A DNA stretch of 36,471 nt from Fluviibacter sp039805865 (GCA_039805865.1 JBDLTI010000019.1:1-36471), one strand, 5' to 3'. Shown: positions 8,247 to 16,610, counted from the stretch's first letter. A program made the numbers and translations. Notes: generated from the letters alone by a model not told the origin.

Positions 8247-9431
8247 CTATGCCGCTGCACGTTCAACTAGGATCTGAATGGCCGGTAATTGTTTACCTTC
8301 GAGAAACTCCAGAAAGGCACCGCCACCTGTGGAAATGTAACCTAATTGATCGCCGATACTATACTTGGCAATCGCGGCCAGTGTGTCTCCGCCGCCCGCA
8401 ACGGTAAAGGCTTCTGAATGCGCAATCGCGGCGGCGAGCATTTTTGTGCCGCCACCGAACTGTTCAATCTCGAAGACCCCTAGTGGTCCGTTCCAGATAA
8501 TAGTTCCGGCGTTGGCGACGATAGCGCATAGTTGTGCAGCCGTCCTAGGCCCGATATCAAGAATCAGATCATCTGCTTGGACCTGATCCACCATAATTTT
8601 ATGAGCGCTAGCCTGTGATGAAAATTCTGTCGCGGTGATGACATCGACAGGGATTGGAACCTGCGCACCCCGATCGGTCATTGTTTTCATAATGGATTTG
8701 GCTTCTTCGATGAGGCTGGGTTCTGCCAGCGACTTACCAATGGGCATGCCTTGAGCAAGCATGAAGGTGTTTGCAATACCTCCTCCAACGATCAGCTGGT
8801 CAACTTTATCTGCTAATGATTTAAGGATGGTCAGTTTTGTTGAGACCTTCGAACCAGCAACAATGGCAACCAGGGGCTTTTTAGGGGCTGTAAATGCCTT
8901 GCTCAATGCGTCAAGCTCGGCTGCCATAAGCGGTCCGGCACATGAAATGGACGCATATTTGGCAATGCCATGAGTGGATGCCTCCGCACGGTGTGCTGTA
9001 CCAAAGGCATCATTCACATAAACATCACACAGTTGGGCCATTTTTTGCGCAAGTAGGTTGTCGTTACTTTTCTCGCCGGGATTTAAACGGCAATTCTCCA
9101 GAAGGACAACCTCACCTGGTCGCACAGCTACTGGTTTATTTAACCAGTCACTGATGAGTGGAACGCGGCATCCCAGAAGATCTGAAAGACGCATAGCGAC
9201 AGGTGCCAGGCTATCTTCCGGAAGAAATTCACCTTCCACAGGTCGGCCTAAATGGGAGCACACCATAACTGCCGCACCACGCGAGAGCGCATCCCGAATG
9301 GCCGGTACCGATGCACGAATCCGTGTATCGTCAATGATGACACCGGTATCGTTCTGGGGGACATTGAGATCAGCACGAATAAATACGCGCTTGTCTTTGA
9401 CGTCGATGTCAGATAATCGCAAGAAATTCAT
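8247..9431 (-). CDS. pgk: Phosphoglycerate kinase
   Basis: Phosphoglycerate kinase phosphorylates 3-phosphoglycerate, the RuBisCO product, to 1,3-bisphosphoglycerate. The product has 394 residues, the normal bacterial length. The N-terminal substrate-binding segment is FIRADLNVPQ, the hinge region carries IWNGPLGVFE, and the C-terminal nucleotide-loop signature is GGGDTLAAI. The ATG at 9431 shares its A with the stop codon of the upstream phosphatase gene (TGATG), and GAGGGA lies at ribosome-binding distance, so translation is probably coupled. A GTG one codon earlier is less likely. The gene could serve both the Calvin cycle and central metabolism. Confidence 0.97.
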   Translation of the reverse strand: MNFLRLSDIDVKDKRVFIRADLNVPQNDTGVIIDDTRIRASVPAIRDALSRGAAVMVCSHLGRPVEGEFLPEDSLAPVAMRLSDLLGCRVPLISDWLNKPVAVRPGEVVLLENCRLNPGEKSNDNLLAQKMAQLCDVYVNDAFGTAHRAEASTHGIAKYASISCAGPLMAAELDALSKAFTAPKKPLVAIVAGSKVSTKLTILKSLADKVDQLIVGGGIANTFMLAQGMPIGKSLAEPSLIEEAKSIMKTMTDRGAQVPIPVDVITATEFSSQASAHKIMVDQVQADDLILDIGPRTAAQLCAIVANAGTIIWNGPLGVFEIEQFGGGTKMLAAAIAHSEAFTVAGGGDTLAAIAKYSIGDQLGYISTGGGAFLEFLEGKQLPAIQILVERAAA

Positions 9432-10090
9432 CACATTCCCTCGAAGTAACCCGTGACATAAGAGATATCTGGAATGACCCGGTCAGGATCTGCCATGGCA
9501 ATCGGTCTACCGTGGTTATAACCATAGGGAACTGCCCAGCAAACAACGCTAGCTGCGCGTGCAGTTGCCAGGTCTGTCTCAGAGTCACCGATAAAAATTG
9601 ATTGTCCTGTCATGACATCCAGCTCGTGCAGACAGTGCTCGATCACCCCGGGGTGTGGTTTTTTGACAGCAAGCGTGTCGCCAGAAATCGTCATGTCCAT
9701 GTATTTATCTAACCCGTGGGCACGGACTATTTTCTGGGTGTATCGGCCTTCTTTATTCGTAATGATGGCTTGTTTGAAACCCTTAGACTTGAGGAGTTCC
9801 AGCGTTTCCATAACCTGGGTATAAGGACGGCTGGTTGTCCCTGCGGTTTGCTCGTAAAAATCGGCAAACTTTTTCATGATGCTATCCCAGTGCTGTTGGT
9901 CATTGTTTCGACCAGTTGCAGACCAGGCCTGCTGCATCAGAAAACTTGTGCCGTGACCAATCCAGCGTCTGATTTCGACCTCATCAACACTGCCATGCTC
10001 GAAATGCTTCAGAGTCAGATTGACAGCCTGGGTGATCTCTTGGGCGGTATCAAGAAGCGTGCCATCCAGATCATACATAACGAGTGCCAT
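9431..10090 (-). CDS. cbbZ: Phosphoglycolate phosphatase
   Basis: A HAD-superfamily phosphatase of about 219 residues. Motif I, YDLDGTLLDT, is at residues 6-15. Thr in AIITNKEG is motif II, Lys in VKKPHPGVI is motif III, and GDSETDLATA is motif IV. In autotrophs this enzyme hydrolyses 2-phosphoglycolate, the toxic product of RuBisCO oxygenation, and its cbb location supports that job (CbbZ/Gph). The ATG at 10090 is chosen because GGAG lies about 7 bases before it; a TTG 12 bases upstream has no ribosome-binding site. It leads a unit with pgk and the redoxin gene and diverges from cbbR. Paralogous HAD phosphatases are similar, so the substrate is inferred. Confidence 0.88.
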   Translation of the reverse strand: MALVMYDLDGTLLDTAQEITQAVNLTLKHFEHGSVDEVEIRRWIGHGTSFLMQQAWSATGRNNDQQHWDSIMKKFADFYEQTAGTTSRPYTQVMETLELLKSKGFKQAIITNKEGRYTQKIVRAHGLDKYMDMTISGDTLAVKKPHPGVIEHCLHELDVMTGQSIFIGDSETDLATARAASVVCWAVPYGYNHGRPIAMADPDRVIPDISYVTGYFEGM

Positions 10091-10153
10091 ACATAACTCC
10101 AAATAGCTTTTAAGGAGGCACCATTAATCCAACCAGAGTTCGGTGCAGTTCAG

Positions 10154-10241
10154 CCTAAAGATTAGGTTGATGTATGGATAAGGTAAATTCAGATATATTT
10201 ATCGTGTGTTAAGGTATTGCTGATTTATGCGTAAACGCATA
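10154..10241. promoter_or_regulatory. Candidate CbbR operators between cbbZ and cbbR
   Basis: The 187-base divergent region holds a perfect 16-base dyad, TATGCGT-AA-ACGCATA (10226-10241), 37 bases before the cbbR start. It also holds a shorter one, CCTAA-AGA-TTAGG (10154-10166). LysR genes are usually autoregulated through a dyad in just such a divergent region. Which protein binds is inference. Confidence 0.45.
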
Positions 10242-10277
10242 GAAAGTTCTTAGCCTTATTATGAAAGAGCGCACCCC

Positions 10278-11192
10278 ATGAATTTAATTCGTTCCTTGAC
10301 GCTACGACAGCTGCAGATATTTGTAGCAGCCGCCAAGAACCTGAGCTTTGCGCGAACTGCGGAAGCGTTGCACTTAACGCCTCCGGCAGTTTCTATGCAG
10401 TTGAAGCAGCTCGAAGAAAATATCGGGTTGCCACTGTTCGAGAGAAGTGGCCGAGAAGTTCGTTTAACCGCTGCAGGAGGGCTTTTTGTACACCATGCAG
10501 CGCGAATTCTTGGGGAAATCAAAGACACCGAATTTAGCTTACAAAGCTTGCTGGATGCAGAAACGGGGCAGATCACTGTAGGCATGGTGAGTACGGCCAA
10601 GTATTTTATGCCGCGGATGCTGGCAGGCTATTCACGTGAGAATCAGGGTGTTGAAGTACAGTTCATGGTCGGCAACCGAGAGGTTATTCTTCAGAAGCTC
10701 GTCGATAACGAATTGGATCTGGCGATCATGGGTCGTATGCCATCAGAGGTCGATGCCACAAGTTTACCGATGGCAGTTCATCCCTATGTGATCGTTGCAC
10801 CACCGGATCACCCCTTGGGTTCAGCAAAGTCCTTTGATCTTCAGGAGCTCAGAGGAGAAACATTTCTTTTGCGCGAAGAAGGGTCAGGGTCAAGGCGGGT
10901 GGCTGAGGAAATGTTCAAAAATCATCTTTTCACCCCAGCAAAAACATTAAGTTTAGGGAGCAATGAAACCATCAAGCAGGCCGTGATGGCAGGTATGGGC
11001 GTTAGTCTGATTTCCTTGCACACGTTGATGCTTGAGCTTAAGACAGGCGCCTTGCAAATACTGGATGTTCAAGGAACGCCTATTGAGCGTAAGTGGTATC
11101 TGGTGCACATGAATGGCAAACGTCTACTGCCATCAGGTCAGCGTTTCAAAACCTATCTTCTTGAAAACGCTGAGTTAACGCTCAACACCTGA
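10278..11192 (+). CDS. cbbR: LysR-family transcriptional regulator, probable CbbR
   Basis: A LysR-type regulator of 304 residues. The winged helix-turn-helix is at about residues 6-65, starting LTLRQLQIFVAAA and including AVSMQLKQLEENIG. The effector-binding domain has the features common in CbbR proteins, such as the VGMVSTAKYFMPRML segment at the start of the domain. It is divergent from the cbbZ-pgk unit and lies within 10 kb of two other cbb units, so it is the natural activator of all of them. CbbR proteins sense metabolites such as RuBP, phosphoenolpyruvate or NADPH in other species. No clear ribosome-binding site is seen. A six-codon frame (10261-10281) ends in an ATGA overlap with its start. 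Confidence 0.88.
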   Translation: MNLIRSLTLRQLQIFVAAAKNLSFARTAEALHLTPPAVSMQLKQLEENIGLPLFERSGREVRLTAAGGLFVHHAARILGEIKDTEFSLQSLLDAETGQITVGMVSTAKYFMPRMLAGYSRENQGVEVQFMVGNREVILQKLVDNELDLAIMGRMPSEVDATSLPMAVHPYVIVAPPDHPLGSAKSFDLQELRGETFLLREEGSGSRRVAEEMFKNHLFTPAKTLSLGSNETIKQAVMAGMGVSLISLHTLMLELKTGALQILDVQGTPIERKWYLVHMNGKRLLPSGQRFKTYLLENAELTLNT

Positions 11193-11217
11193 TCGGTGTC
11201 TAACGGATCAGGCTTTT
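11188..11217. terminator. Weak hairpin between cbbR and the DUF3422 gene
   Basis: A 7-bp inverted repeat, CCTGATC/GATCAGG, with an 11-base loop spans both convergent stop codons and is followed on the plus strand by TTTT. It is a modest terminator candidate for cbbR. Confidence 0.4.
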
Positions 11218-12551
11218 CTGAAGCTATTGCGAATTTTTCGAGTCATCATGGCAACCGCCAGAAGTACCAGCGGTGTCGCGATACCCGTTGCCAGCTCAAC
11301 ATCGTGCAGGATGCCCATAGTTTTCATTGCTTTGAAAACATAGGAAGCCAGTCCGATCCCGTAGTAACTGATCGCGACAATAGAAAGCCCTTCAACGGCC
11401 TGCTGTAAATGAAGTTGATGCTTGGAGCGTTCTTCCATCGACGCCAGAAGTTTGGAGTTTTGTTCTTCGCGAGCAATCTCTACACGGGTCTGCAGCAGTT
11501 GACTGATGCGTGAGACGCGGTGAGAGGTTTCGCGAATGCGCAGTGAAAACGTGCTGCAGGTTTTCATGGCGGGAACCAGACGACGTTCCATGAATTCACC
11601 AAAGCCTTGAATGCCAGAAATATTGATTTCCTGAAGGTCCGTAATTCGACGTTGTACCAATTGGAAATATGCTTCGCTGGCCGAAAGTCGAAATTGTGTC
11701 CTGGAGGATAGTGCCTCGATGGCCGATGAGATGCCAGAGATTCTCTGCTGTAGTTCGAGATCGCGAGATTGTTCAGTCAATAAACTCTCGGCCGGGGTGG
11801 CAAGAAGCTTGCTCACTTCAATCAGTGCCTTTTCCTGCTGGCCAAGCACGGGAAATGATTCTTGGACCTCTGGCAGGGATAGCAAAGCCATCATGCGGTA
11901 GGTCTCGATTTCAACGAGCGCTTGAAGAATGCGGCCTGCTTGTCTCGAACCCATGCTCTTGTTAAGAAATACGAGTTTTGAGCGGCCATTGCCATCAATT
12001 CGGAAGTCTGTGAAAGCTGCACCGGCACCATGAGCAACTTCACTGCCGATGAGTGTGTTCTGGTTAAAGCGGGCCGCCATTTCATGCATGGCGGGTATCT
12101 GCTGCATGTGGCAAACACGAATATTCAAGGCAACCAATACCTGCCCCGGCAACCTGTGTAGCCATTTATCGAGATTGAAGCAGAATTCGGCAGGTTGGGA
12201 GAGATCGCTGGATTCAGTTTGCTGAAAGAACCACCAGGATGAAAACTCACCATGGCGTTCATACTTCACCCGAAACCTCAGGCCTTCCGGAGCGCCCTGG
12301 CATACATCACTATTCACAGCCACATCAAATTCAATGTTGTTACCTTGCAGGGTGGGGCATGAATCACCGCCTAGTGAATCGCATAGATCCCGAATAATCA
12401 CTTCTTCCTGTAGTCGCTTGCCGCTCGTATTGACCAGAGCCAGGTAAAGAATGTGTTCGTTGGGCCACAGGCCAACCGGCGGGCGGGCGTGCAGCTCGTC
12501 ATTGAGACGTAACCGGTCAGGGTAGATTTCGGGCATTCGTGCTTGATTCAT
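11208..12551 (-). CDS. DUF3422 family membrane protein
   Basis: A protein of 447 residues matching the proteobacterial DUF3422 family, which has no established function. The family's HARPP motif is near the N-terminus (LNDELHARPPVGLW). A long, largely helical middle includes probable coiled-coil stretches (residues about 230-370). Two hydrophobic segments near the C-terminus (about 385-403 and 420-437) are probably membrane spanning, so the N-terminal bulk should be cytoplasmic. It stands alone: convergent with cbbR, and separated from moaE by a possible terminator. Confidence 0.85.
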   Translation of the reverse strand: MNQARMPEIYPDRLRLNDELHARPPVGLWPNEHILYLALVNTSGKRLQEEVIIRDLCDSLGGDSCPTLQGNNIEFDVAVNSDVCQGAPEGLRFRVKYERHGEFSSWWFFQQTESSDLSQPAEFCFNLDKWLHRLPGQVLVALNIRVCHMQQIPAMHEMAARFNQNTLIGSEVAHGAGAAFTDFRIDGNGRSKLVFLNKSMGSRQAGRILQALVEIETYRMMALLSLPEVQESFPVLGQQEKALIEVSKLLATPAESLLTEQSRDLELQQRISGISSAIEALSSRTQFRLSASEAYFQLVQRRITDLQEINISGIQGFGEFMERRLVPAMKTCSTFSLRIRETSHRVSRISQLLQTRVEIAREEQNSKLLASMEERSKHQLHLQQAVEGLSIVAISYYGIGLASYVFKAMKTMGILHDVELATGIATPLVLLAVAMMTRKIRNSFRKA

Positions 12552-12595
12552 AGCCTGCTATATTACAGAATGTAAAAACGATTTTCTATTCTTTG

Positions 12596-12643
12596 AAAAA
12601 GGCTAGTGCACCATACTGTTAGGCGTGCCCGACAGTGTAGTGC
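12596..12643 (-). terminator. Candidate terminator behind moaE
   Basis: A 12-bp imperfect stem (12608-12619 with 12632-12643, one mismatch and one G-U pair) lies directly after the moaE stop. On the minus strand it is followed, after 7 bases, by five T's (12600-12596). Confidence 0.5.
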
Positions 12644-12645
12644 GG

Positions 12646-13149
12646 CTAGTAGTGCTTACAGTGTTTGTGTGCTTCGGGAATGGGCTCGTCATCGTATGAA
12701 ACCGGACCATGAGAGCACAGCGCATGACCTTGAACCCAGTCGCTGTCACCATCGACGTAGTGTTCCTGCTTCCAGATGGGTGCGCGATGCTTGATCTCTT
12801 CAATAATAAAGCGGCAGGCCTTAAACGATTCATCTCGGTGAGGTGAGCTTACGGCAATAAGAATGCTCACCCCGAGAATGTCTAAACGTCCTTTGTAATG
12901 CTCAATATAGATGTTTAGTTTTTCGCCCCAGCGCTGGCGTGATTCGGTGGCTAACTCACGAAAGACGTTGAGTGTCAGGTCATCAAATACATCGTATGAA
13001 ACACCTCTAACGGGCTTGCCGAGGTTCACGTTTCTTACCGTGCCAATAAATAGATCTGCAGCGCCGTGCGCATCATCTGCCACAAAGTCGACGGCTGTCT
13101 GAACCTGAATCGGTTGTGTCGCAATAGCAAAATGATCTTTTCCGCTCAT
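12646..13149 (-). CDS. moaE: Molybdopterin synthase catalytic subunit MoaE
   Basis: MoaE is the large subunit of molybdopterin synthase, which adds the dithiolene sulfurs to precursor Z using MoaD thiocarboxylate. From the ATG at 13149 the product is 167 residues. It has the family core GTVRNVNLGKPVRG, the active-site region SSPHRDESFKAC, and the catalytic lysine segment KHRAPIWKQEHY. The longer frame starts with a non-ATG codon inside moaD and is rejected. It begins one base behind the moaD stop, so it is coupled to moaD. The cofactor would be needed by molybdoenzymes such as sulfite dehydrogenases or nitrate reductase encoded elsewhere. Confidence 0.94.
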   Translation of the reverse strand: MSGKDHFAIATQPIQVQTAVDFVADDAHGAADLFIGTVRNVNLGKPVRGVSYDVFDDLTLNVFRELATESRQRWGEKLNIYIEHYKGRLDILGVSILIAVSSPHRDESFKACRFIIEEIKHRAPIWKQEHYVDGDSDWVQGHALCSHGPVSYDDEPIPEAHKHCKHY

Positions 13150-13150
13150 G

Positions 13151-13429
13151 TTAACCCCCACAGACCGGAGGCAGGATCGCAATAGTCACGGACTCAACGA
13201 TGACATCATCATCCTGGTAGATTTTCTGATTGTTCGCCAAGACGGACTTGCTGAGGAGTTCTTCGTCATTAAACTCTGGATTGAGTTTTCTTAGAGCGTC
13301 TTCCAGTGCAGATTTGACCTCTTTGATTTTTGCGTTCTTTTCGATAGATAGTTCAACGGGCTGCGGGTGAAAACGACGGAAAGCCCCAAAAAGCTGTACC
13401 GAAATATTTAGTTTGTCTTTAGAAGTCAT
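13151..13429 (-). CDS. moaD: Molybdopterin synthase sulfur carrier subunit MoaD
   Basis: A ubiquitin-fold sulfur carrier of 92 residues ending in the required Gly-Gly (ILPPVCGG), which is activated by MoeB and thiocarboxylated. It sits directly ahead of moaE, as in most bacteria. The length is slightly above the E. coli protein (about 81) because of extra residues in the helical middle. The upstream neighbour on the same strand is the TauE/SafE permease gene 73 bases away, possibly in one transcript. Confidence 0.92.
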   Translation of the reverse strand: MTSKDKLNISVQLFGAFRRFHPQPVELSIEKNAKIKEVKSALEDALRKLNPEFNDEELLSKSVLANNQKIYQDDDVIVESVTIAILPPVCGG

Positions 13430-13502
13430 GAATCACCAGGGTGTTTTGAGCTATACACGCATAATACTGATCGTGTGGCCGTAAAGGCAATGTGGGTTCT
13501 AT

Positions 13503-14315
13503 TTAAGAAAAGGCCCGGTAGGCCATTCCCACAGAGACGCAGAATGCAACGATAGCAAAGCCCTGTTGTAACCTGGGTCCTTTGATGTGGTTGCCGATTG
13601 ATTTGCCACTCAGCATGCCTATCAGCGTTCCTAAGGCGAATGGCATGGCCGTTGGCCAGTTCATTGTGCCGATAAGGCTAGAGCCAATAACGCCCATGAT
13701 AGAAATGAGTGTAATGACACCGAGTGAAGTGGCTACGATTGATTTTATCGGTAGGTTAGTCGTCTTTTTCAGAACCGGAACAATAACGAAACCGCCACCG
13801 ACTCCTAACAGACCGGAAAGAAACCCGGCAGTGCTTCCTGCCGCCACCATGGCTCTGAAGCAGGGTAGCGTCCAAACCAGCTTGCCACGGGTTTCATCCA
13901 GCAAACAGGGCTGATTCTGGCCGTCATTCACTTGTGCGCCATCAAGCTCTCGCTGCGCCTGGCGGAACATGGTGATTGAGACATAAAGCAGAGTTACAGC
14001 AAAAACGATTAATAGGGGCTGGTTAGGTACTTGTTGTGCGACCCATAAACCTACGGGCGATAGCAAAAGCCCAAAGGCCGACATAACAAGCGCAGCCTTG
14101 TAGCGCAAGATTCCCGCTCGGAACCCTAGTGCAGCACCAAAGAAAGCGGCGATTGCCACAGCCAGAAGTGCAATAGGAGAAGCTTCTGATACGGATATGC
14201 CCAGACCGAAGACGAGAAGGGGTACACCAAGAATGGCACCACCAGCGCCCGTGAGTGCGAGTGTCAGTCCGACAGCCAAACCTAGTGATAAAGTAATTAG
14301 GAAGTTAACGTCCAT
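13503..14315 (-). CDS. TauE/SafE (TSUP) family anion permease
   Basis: A polytopic membrane protein of about 270 residues with two similar halves. Each half has a glycine-rich entry segment: LALTGAGGAILGVPLLV near the N-terminus and SGLLGVGGGFVIVPVL in the second half, the hallmark of TSUP carriers. Members transport sulfite, sulfoacetate, thiosulfate or other organic anions. The divergent persulfide-dioxygenase-like gene, whose product would be sulfite, makes sulfite or another sulfur anion a likely substrate (inference). The ATG at 14315 is preferred; the longer frame begins with TTG at 14414 and adds a non-hydrophobic stretch. Confidence 0.87.
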   Translation of the reverse strand: MDVNFLITLSLGLAVGLTLALTGAGGAILGVPLLVFGLGISVSEASPIALLAVAIAAFFGAALGFRAGILRYKAALVMSAFGLLLSPVGLWVAQQVPNQPLLIVFAVTLLYVSITMFRQAQRELDGAQVNDGQNQPCLLDETRGKLVWTLPCFRAMVAAGSTAGFLSGLLGVGGGFVIVPVLKKTTNLPIKSIVATSLGVITLISIMGVIGSSLIGTMNWPTAMPFALGTLIGMLSGKSIGNHIKGPRLQQGFAIVAFCVSVGMAYRAFS

Positions 14316-14451
14316 TTTCAAACGGGTTGTGTGGAGTTTAGATGGTGTAAGACGACTTTGTGGCGTTATGTGCTTGATGTTTAAGCTTCTAGGATACGCG
14401 ACTATTCTGTACAATTAAAAAATTAATATCTTATTGATGGCGAGAACGATT

Positions 14452-15312
14452 ATGAACCCGATTGTAAAAGGTTTCTTCGATCATGATACTTGGACGGTGA
14501 CTTATGTCATCTATGAAAAGCCCGGTTCGGCATGCGCCATCATTGATTCTGTGCTCGACTATGATCCAAAATCAGGACGCACGTCTACCAAGTCTGCTGA
14601 TGAGGTGGTTGCTTTCGTCAAGGAGAACCACCTTGAAGTGGCCTGGATTCTCGAAACGCACGCACATGCGGATCATTTGACGGCTGCACCCTATCTAAAA
14701 GACAAGCTGGGTGGCAACGTGGCGATTGGCGAGAATATTCGCACAGTACAAAAGGTTTTTAAGACGATATTCAACCTTGAACCTAGCTTCTCAACGGATG
14801 GTGTTCAATTTGACCATTTGTTTGCTGATGGGGATGTGTTCCAGATTGGCCATTTAAAAGCCGAGGTGATGTCTCTCCCCGGGCATACGCCAGCGTGCGT
14901 TGCCTATCGCATTGGTGATGCCGTTTTTGTGGGCGATACGATTGCCATGCCAGATGTGGGCACGGCTCGTTGCGATTTCCCCGGTGGGGATGCTGCTCAA
15001 TTGTTTAAGTCAATAAAGAAACTATTGTCATTGCCCGCTGATACCCGTTTGTTCATGTGTCATGACTATCCACCTGGTGGACGTGACGTATGTTTCGAGA
15101 CAACTGTTGGGAACGAGCGAGCACACAATATTCACGTGAATGATGGCGTTAATGAAGCGAAGTATGTAGAAATGCGTACGGCGCGCGATAAGACCCTAGC
15201 CATGCCGGTTCTGATATTACCTTCCGTTCAAGTTAATATCAGGGCTGGAAATTTGCCACCCGCTGAAGAGAACGGCGTTTCTTACTTAAAGATTCCGCTT
15301 AACGCGCTGTGA
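14452..15312 (+). CDS. Persulfide dioxygenase-like metallo-beta-lactamase-fold protein
   Basis: A metallo-beta-lactamase-fold enzyme of 286 residues related to ETHE1/SdoA/Blh proteins, which oxidise glutathione persulfide to sulfite with O2. The metal motif THAHADH is at residues 69-75, with further ligands His145 (LPGHTPA) and Asp162 (VGDTI). The signature GTARCDFPGGD (170-180) and CHDYPPGGR (203-211) fit the bacterial Blh/persulfide dioxygenase branch rather than glyoxalase II. The start is uncertain: ATG at 14452 or 14437, with the first preferred. It is divergent from the TauE/SafE gene, which fits sulfur oxidation. Activity on persulfide is inferred from family membership. Confidence 0.85.
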   Translation: MNPIVKGFFDHDTWTVTYVIYEKPGSACAIIDSVLDYDPKSGRTSTKSADEVVAFVKENHLEVAWILETHAHADHLTAAPYLKDKLGGNVAIGENIRTVQKVFKTIFNLEPSFSTDGVQFDHLFADGDVFQIGHLKAEVMSLPGHTPACVAYRIGDAVFVGDTIAMPDVGTARCDFPGGDAAQLFKSIKKLLSLPADTRLFMCHDYPPGGRDVCFETTVGNERAHNIHVNDGVNEAKYVEMRTARDKTLAMPVLILPSVQVNIRAGNLPPAEENGVSYLKIPLNAL

Positions 15313-15323
15313 TCAAGGTTGTG

Positions 15324-16223
15324 TCACTTCAGGATGAGTCCCGCAGAGAGTAGTATTCCAAACATAAGGCAGCTCTGAATCGTTTTAGGAATGGCTATCC
15401 TAAGTTGTTTAGAAGATGTTGGGTTCAGGAACAGACATCTTAGTGATTGGCTGGCTGGAATAACGGCACTCAGGGCAAGAGCACTGGCCATAGGTAGTGT
15501 ATTGGTCAACATGCCGTGTGCCAACACAACCAAGGCACTTAAGTAGAGTAGTAAACTGATCCAAGGGCTTATGGCAGCACCAAACAGAACAATGAGCGTA
15601 CGTTTCCCTGTTGCTGCATCAGCGATCCGATCTGGAATCTGATTTATAAACAGCACGTTGGCGACGAGGATTGAATAAGCAATTCCAGCTAGAAGCGGCG
15701 TCAGTGCAAAATGACCCCGTTGCACATAGTCGCTACCCACTACAACCAGGGTCCAGGCGACCATGATTGCAATTTCACCGACGCCTCGACTTTGTAATGC
15801 AATAGGCTTTGCAGAATAAGCCCAGCCGGCAAAAAGTCCGCCAAATCCGATGGTGAGCAGCCCGGATCCGCTTTCACTAACAAGATAAGCACCCGCAGGA
15901 ATCACTATGGCTAGAAGCGAGTATCCGAAGAGTGCAGTTAGCTTTGTGCTCAAAAAGCCATTTTGAATAAAACGGCTGCCGCCCGTGAACGGAAAAATCC
16001 GGTCTACATTAGCAGCATCGCAACCACTGATTGCATCGTAGTAATCATTGATGACATTGGCGCCTGCATGTGCAATCAGAGCAAAGATCAGCGTGACTGC
16101 TGCCAGCAGTGGTGAGCGAAAGCTTTCGTCAGATTGAGCTGAACAAATTCCCAATAAAACGCCAACCAGAGTTACGGACAGAAAGGCTGGCCGGGTCGCC
16201 GCCAAAAGAGTGGCGATAGACAT
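15324..16223 (-). CDS. UbiA/MenA family prenyltransferase
   Basis: An integral membrane prenyltransferase of 299 residues. The first Asp-rich motif is NVINDYYD (Asp60, Asp63), and the second is NQIPDRIADAATGKR, which binds the diphosphate through Mg2+. The remainder is 7-9 hydrophobic helices. The second motif and length resemble MenA (1,4-dihydroxy-2-naphthoate prenyltransferase) more than UbiA, COX10 or chlorophyll synthase. No other menaquinone genes are in the window, so the aromatic acceptor is uncertain. It ends 11 bases from the convergent persulfide dioxygenase gene and follows the PII-like gene by 18 bases, apparently at the end of the czc transcript. Confidence 0.82.
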   Translation of the reverse strand: MSIATLLAATRPAFLSVTLVGVLLGICSAQSDESFRSPLLAAVTLIFALIAHAGANVINDYYDAISGCDAANVDRIFPFTGGSRFIQNGFLSTKLTALFGYSLLAIVIPAGAYLVSESGSGLLTIGFGGLFAGWAYSAKPIALQSRGVGEIAIMVAWTLVVVGSDYVQRGHFALTPLLAGIAYSILVANVLFINQIPDRIADAATGKRTLIVLFGAAISPWISLLLYLSALVVLAHGMLTNTLPMASALALSAVIPASQSLRCLFLNPTSSKQLRIAIPKTIQSCLMFGILLSAGLILK

Positions 16224-16241
16224 CGCTTATCAGCAAACAGA

Positions 16242-16595
16242 TTAAAGACGGCGAGGGTCTGGGGGGCTACCCACAGTTGTTTTGTGGACAAATATGGCGC
16301 GTGAAACTTCTGTTACCCAGACAATCCCGTCACCAAGCTGTCCTGTTTGTGCTACATCAGTGATGCACTCCACAATACGATCAGCAATTTCATCGGGGCA
16401 AACAATTTCAATACGGATCTTGCGCGTGAAGTCGGTTAGTTCATCCTTGATGGAAACTGGTGGCCCATGTCGGGAAACCGCTGAACAGCCCTCGGCTTGC
16501 GAGATCGTCATTCCTGGAAAGTCCGGCATACTCAATAGGGATTTACGCAGCTGCGGTAACTTATTGGGACGAATGATGGCTTTGATTTCTTTCAT
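16242..16595 (-). CDS. Divergent PII-like signalling protein linked to metal efflux
   Basis: A 117-residue protein of the PII (GlnB/GlnK) superfamily. The ferredoxin-like start MKEIKAIIRPNKL and the nucleotide-binding B-loop AQTGQLGDGI (82-91) are well conserved. The T-loop region (about 37-54) is different: the tyrosine that is uridylylated in GlnB and its surrounding YRGAEY signature are absent. It begins 15 bases after czcA. I recall a described PII subgroup (PII-NG) found next to CzcA-type pumps; this gene fits that description. It probably binds a nucleotide and modulates efflux or its own operon, not nitrogen assimilation (inference). Confidence 0.82.
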   Translation of the reverse strand: MKEIKAIIRPNKLPQLRKSLLSMPDFPGMTISQAEGCSAVSRHGPPVSIKDELTDFTRKIRIEIVCPDEIADRIVECITDVAQTGQLGDGIVWVTEVSRAIFVHKTTVGSPPDPRRL

Positions 16596-16610
16596 GGCGC
16601 GATGATTGGG

